In this document: positions 7,178 to 7,747 of the stretch, in pieces | Layout of the letters: each line of letters starts with the position of its first letter | Position numbering within the stretch: the first letter of the stretch is position 1 | Source: Planctomycetaceae bacterium UBA4655 | GTDB taxonomy: Bacteria; Planctomycetota; Planctomycetia; Pirellulales; UBA1268 | Direction of reading: 5' to 3' | Length of the DNA stretch: 7,747 bases | NCBI GenBank assembly: GCA_002405515.1 | Contig: DHLZ01000121.1 | Location: 929-8,675 of the forward strand | Position numbers and translations under genes: made by a program | Notes under the pieces: generated by a model | The model's database searches: none | The model's input: the letters and a program-made list of their open reading frames with translations, nothing else | What the model was told of the DNA's origin: nothing

Positions 7178-7198
7178 AGTTTTCAGACAGAACCTAGG
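7178..7198 (-). repeat. Right terminal inverted repeat
   Basis: This is the inverted partner of 7095-7115. Read on the minus strand it starts CCTAGGTTCTGTCT. The outermost six bases, CCTAGG, are themselves palindromic. Confidence 0.65.
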
Positions 7199-7230
7199 CC
7201 GACATGATGGCCGCGGGCAGCAGAGCAGCG

Positions 7231-7747
7231 TCAGGCGATGCCCAAGACGTCACGCATCGAGTACAGGCCGGCCGGCTTGCCGACGAGGAACCGGGCCGCC
7301 GCCAGCGCCCCCCGGGCGTAGCAGTCGCGGTTCGTGGCCCGGACGTTCACGGAGAACGACTCTCCGTCCATGCCGAAGAGAATCGTGTGCTCGCCGGGAT
7401 TGTCGCCGGCCCGAACGGCGTGGTAGCCGATCTCGTCGGCCGGCCGGCCGCCGGGGCGGCCCTCACGGCCGTGGGCCTCGCGGGTCTGCCGCATCTGCTC
7501 CCGCACGATGGCGCCGAACATCAGGGCCGTGCCGCTGGGCGCGTCTTCCTTGTGCCGGTGGTGGCACTCGATGATCTCGACGTCGGTGCGACCACCGATC
7601 CGATCGAGCAGCGCTCCGGCCCGGCCCACGAGGTCCATGGCGATGTTCACCGCCAGGCTCATGCTCGGCGACTGCAGGATCGGGATCGTCCGCGCGGCGG
7701 CGGTGATCGCCTTCCGCTCAGGGTCTTCGAGGCCGGTCGTCGCCACC
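7231..7747 (-). CDS. dapB: 4-hydroxy-tetrahydrodipicolinate reductase (5' truncated by window edge)
   Basis: DapB reduces 4-hydroxy-tetrahydrodipicolinate to tetrahydrodipicolinate with NAD(P)H in the cytoplasm, a step of lysine and meso-diaminopimelate synthesis. About 172 C-terminal residues are present; family members are about 240-275 long, so the Rossmann nucleotide-binding start lies beyond the window. The GTG at 7746 is inside the conserved ATTGL segment and is not the start. Visible signatures are ECHHRHKEDAPSGTA, holding the catalytic His and Lys (HHRHK encoded at 7549-7563) and the substrate-binding SGT loop; DEIGYHAVRAGDNPGEHTI; YARGALAAARFL; and the closing GLYSMRDVLG. Small departures from the usual pattern are SPSMSLAVN where APNMS-GVN is common, and VNVRATNRD where a His-containing stretch is usual. 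Neither touches the catalytic block, so the enzyme is probably active. The stop is at 7231-7233, convergent with the propeller gene and 32 bases from the inverted-repeat element. Confidence 0.95.
   Translation of the reverse strand, partial: VATTGLEDPERKAITAAARTIPILQSPSMSLAVNIAMDLVGRAGALLDRIGGRTDVEIIECHHRHKEDAPSGTALMFGAIVREQMRQTREAHGREGRPGGRPADEIGYHAVRAGDNPGEHTILFGMDGESFSVNVRATNRDCYARGALAAARFLVGKPAGLYSMRDVLGIA

Larger units (their letters stand above)
7095..7198. mobile_element. 104-bp inverted-repeat element (MITE or internally deleted insertion sequence)
   Basis: The 21-base left end (7095-7115) and right end (7178-7198) are inverted copies with 18 of 21 matches; all three differences are transitions. 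The shared core reads GGYTCTGTCYGAAAACT (Y = C or T) going inward, which has the look of a terminal inverted repeat of a DDE-transposase insertion sequence (IS5/IS4-like; inferred, not matched to a named IS). The interior contains no transposase gene of useful size, but on the minus strand it is open, from a TAG at 7196-7194, for 33 codons through both repeats, including ANEELLKKTKQTAEQSFRTE, which could be the tail of a transposase. Inside, CTGCTC (7116-7121) pairs with GAGCAG (7143-7148). No clear target-site duplication is visible. It starts 4 bases after the stop of the propeller gene. It might also act as a bidirectional terminator between the convergent genes. Confidence 0.5.

Noticed and set aside
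7740..7746. GTG at 7746 (minus strand) as the true dapB start
   Set aside because: It falls within the conserved ATTGL region in the middle of DapB; the nucleotide-binding N-terminus must lie outside the window.
1..7747. CRISPR array, tRNA or rRNA genes, retron or defence-type RNA
   Set aside because: No regularly spaced repeats, cloverleaf arms or rRNA-like conserved stretches were seen. Nearly all of the window is accounted for by coding sequence.

Overview
The window looks like a high-GC planctomycete chromosome (Pirellulales-like Planctomycetota). The main reason is the pairing of a planctomycete-type cytochrome c/DUF1592-DUF1588-DUF1585 protein with a DUF1552 (HXXSHH) protein, a gene pair abundant in that phylum and largely uncharacterised. 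The FGE-sulfatase-type domain and the planctomycete-like DapB sequence fit the same origin. Assignments rest on motif reading only; no search was run.

Layout. (1) Positions 2-1090, plus strand: the 3' part of a gene cut by the left edge. It shows a possible caspase-like tail followed by a complete FGE-sulfatase-type domain. (2) Positions 1087-3243, plus: an exported protein with two c-type heme motifs and the domain order PSCyt1, DUF1587-like, DUF1595, DUF1592, DUF1588, DUF1585. (3) Positions 3240-4622, plus: a Tat-exported DUF1552-family protein. Each of these genes overlaps the next by 4 bases (GTGA, ATGA) and each downstream start has a clear Shine-Dalgarno sequence, so the three are probably one translationally coupled operon. 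(4) Positions 4623-4759: a 137-base gap with several small inverted repeats. (5) Positions 4760-7090, plus: a 776-residue secreted protein that reads as a beta-propeller, a Pro-rich linker and a C-terminal YceI-like domain. (6) Positions 7095-7198: a 104-bp element bounded by 21-bp imperfect inverted repeats, probably a MITE or the remains of an insertion sequence. (7) Positions 7231-7747, minus: the C-terminal two thirds of dapB (lysine/diaminopimelate biosynthesis), convergent with gene 5 and cut by the right edge.

How the genes may work together. The operon encodes a putative caspase/FGE-like protein, a Sec-exported heme protein and a Tat-exported DUF1552 protein. This suggests an extracytoplasmic redox or surface system whose substrate is unknown. 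The propeller/YceI-like protein is also exported but has its own upstream gap and may be a separate unit. dapB is an unrelated housekeeping gene. The least ordinary items are the caspase-like/FGE protein coupled to the DUF1592/DUF1552 pair, the propeller-YceI fusion, and the small inverted-repeat element between the two convergent genes.
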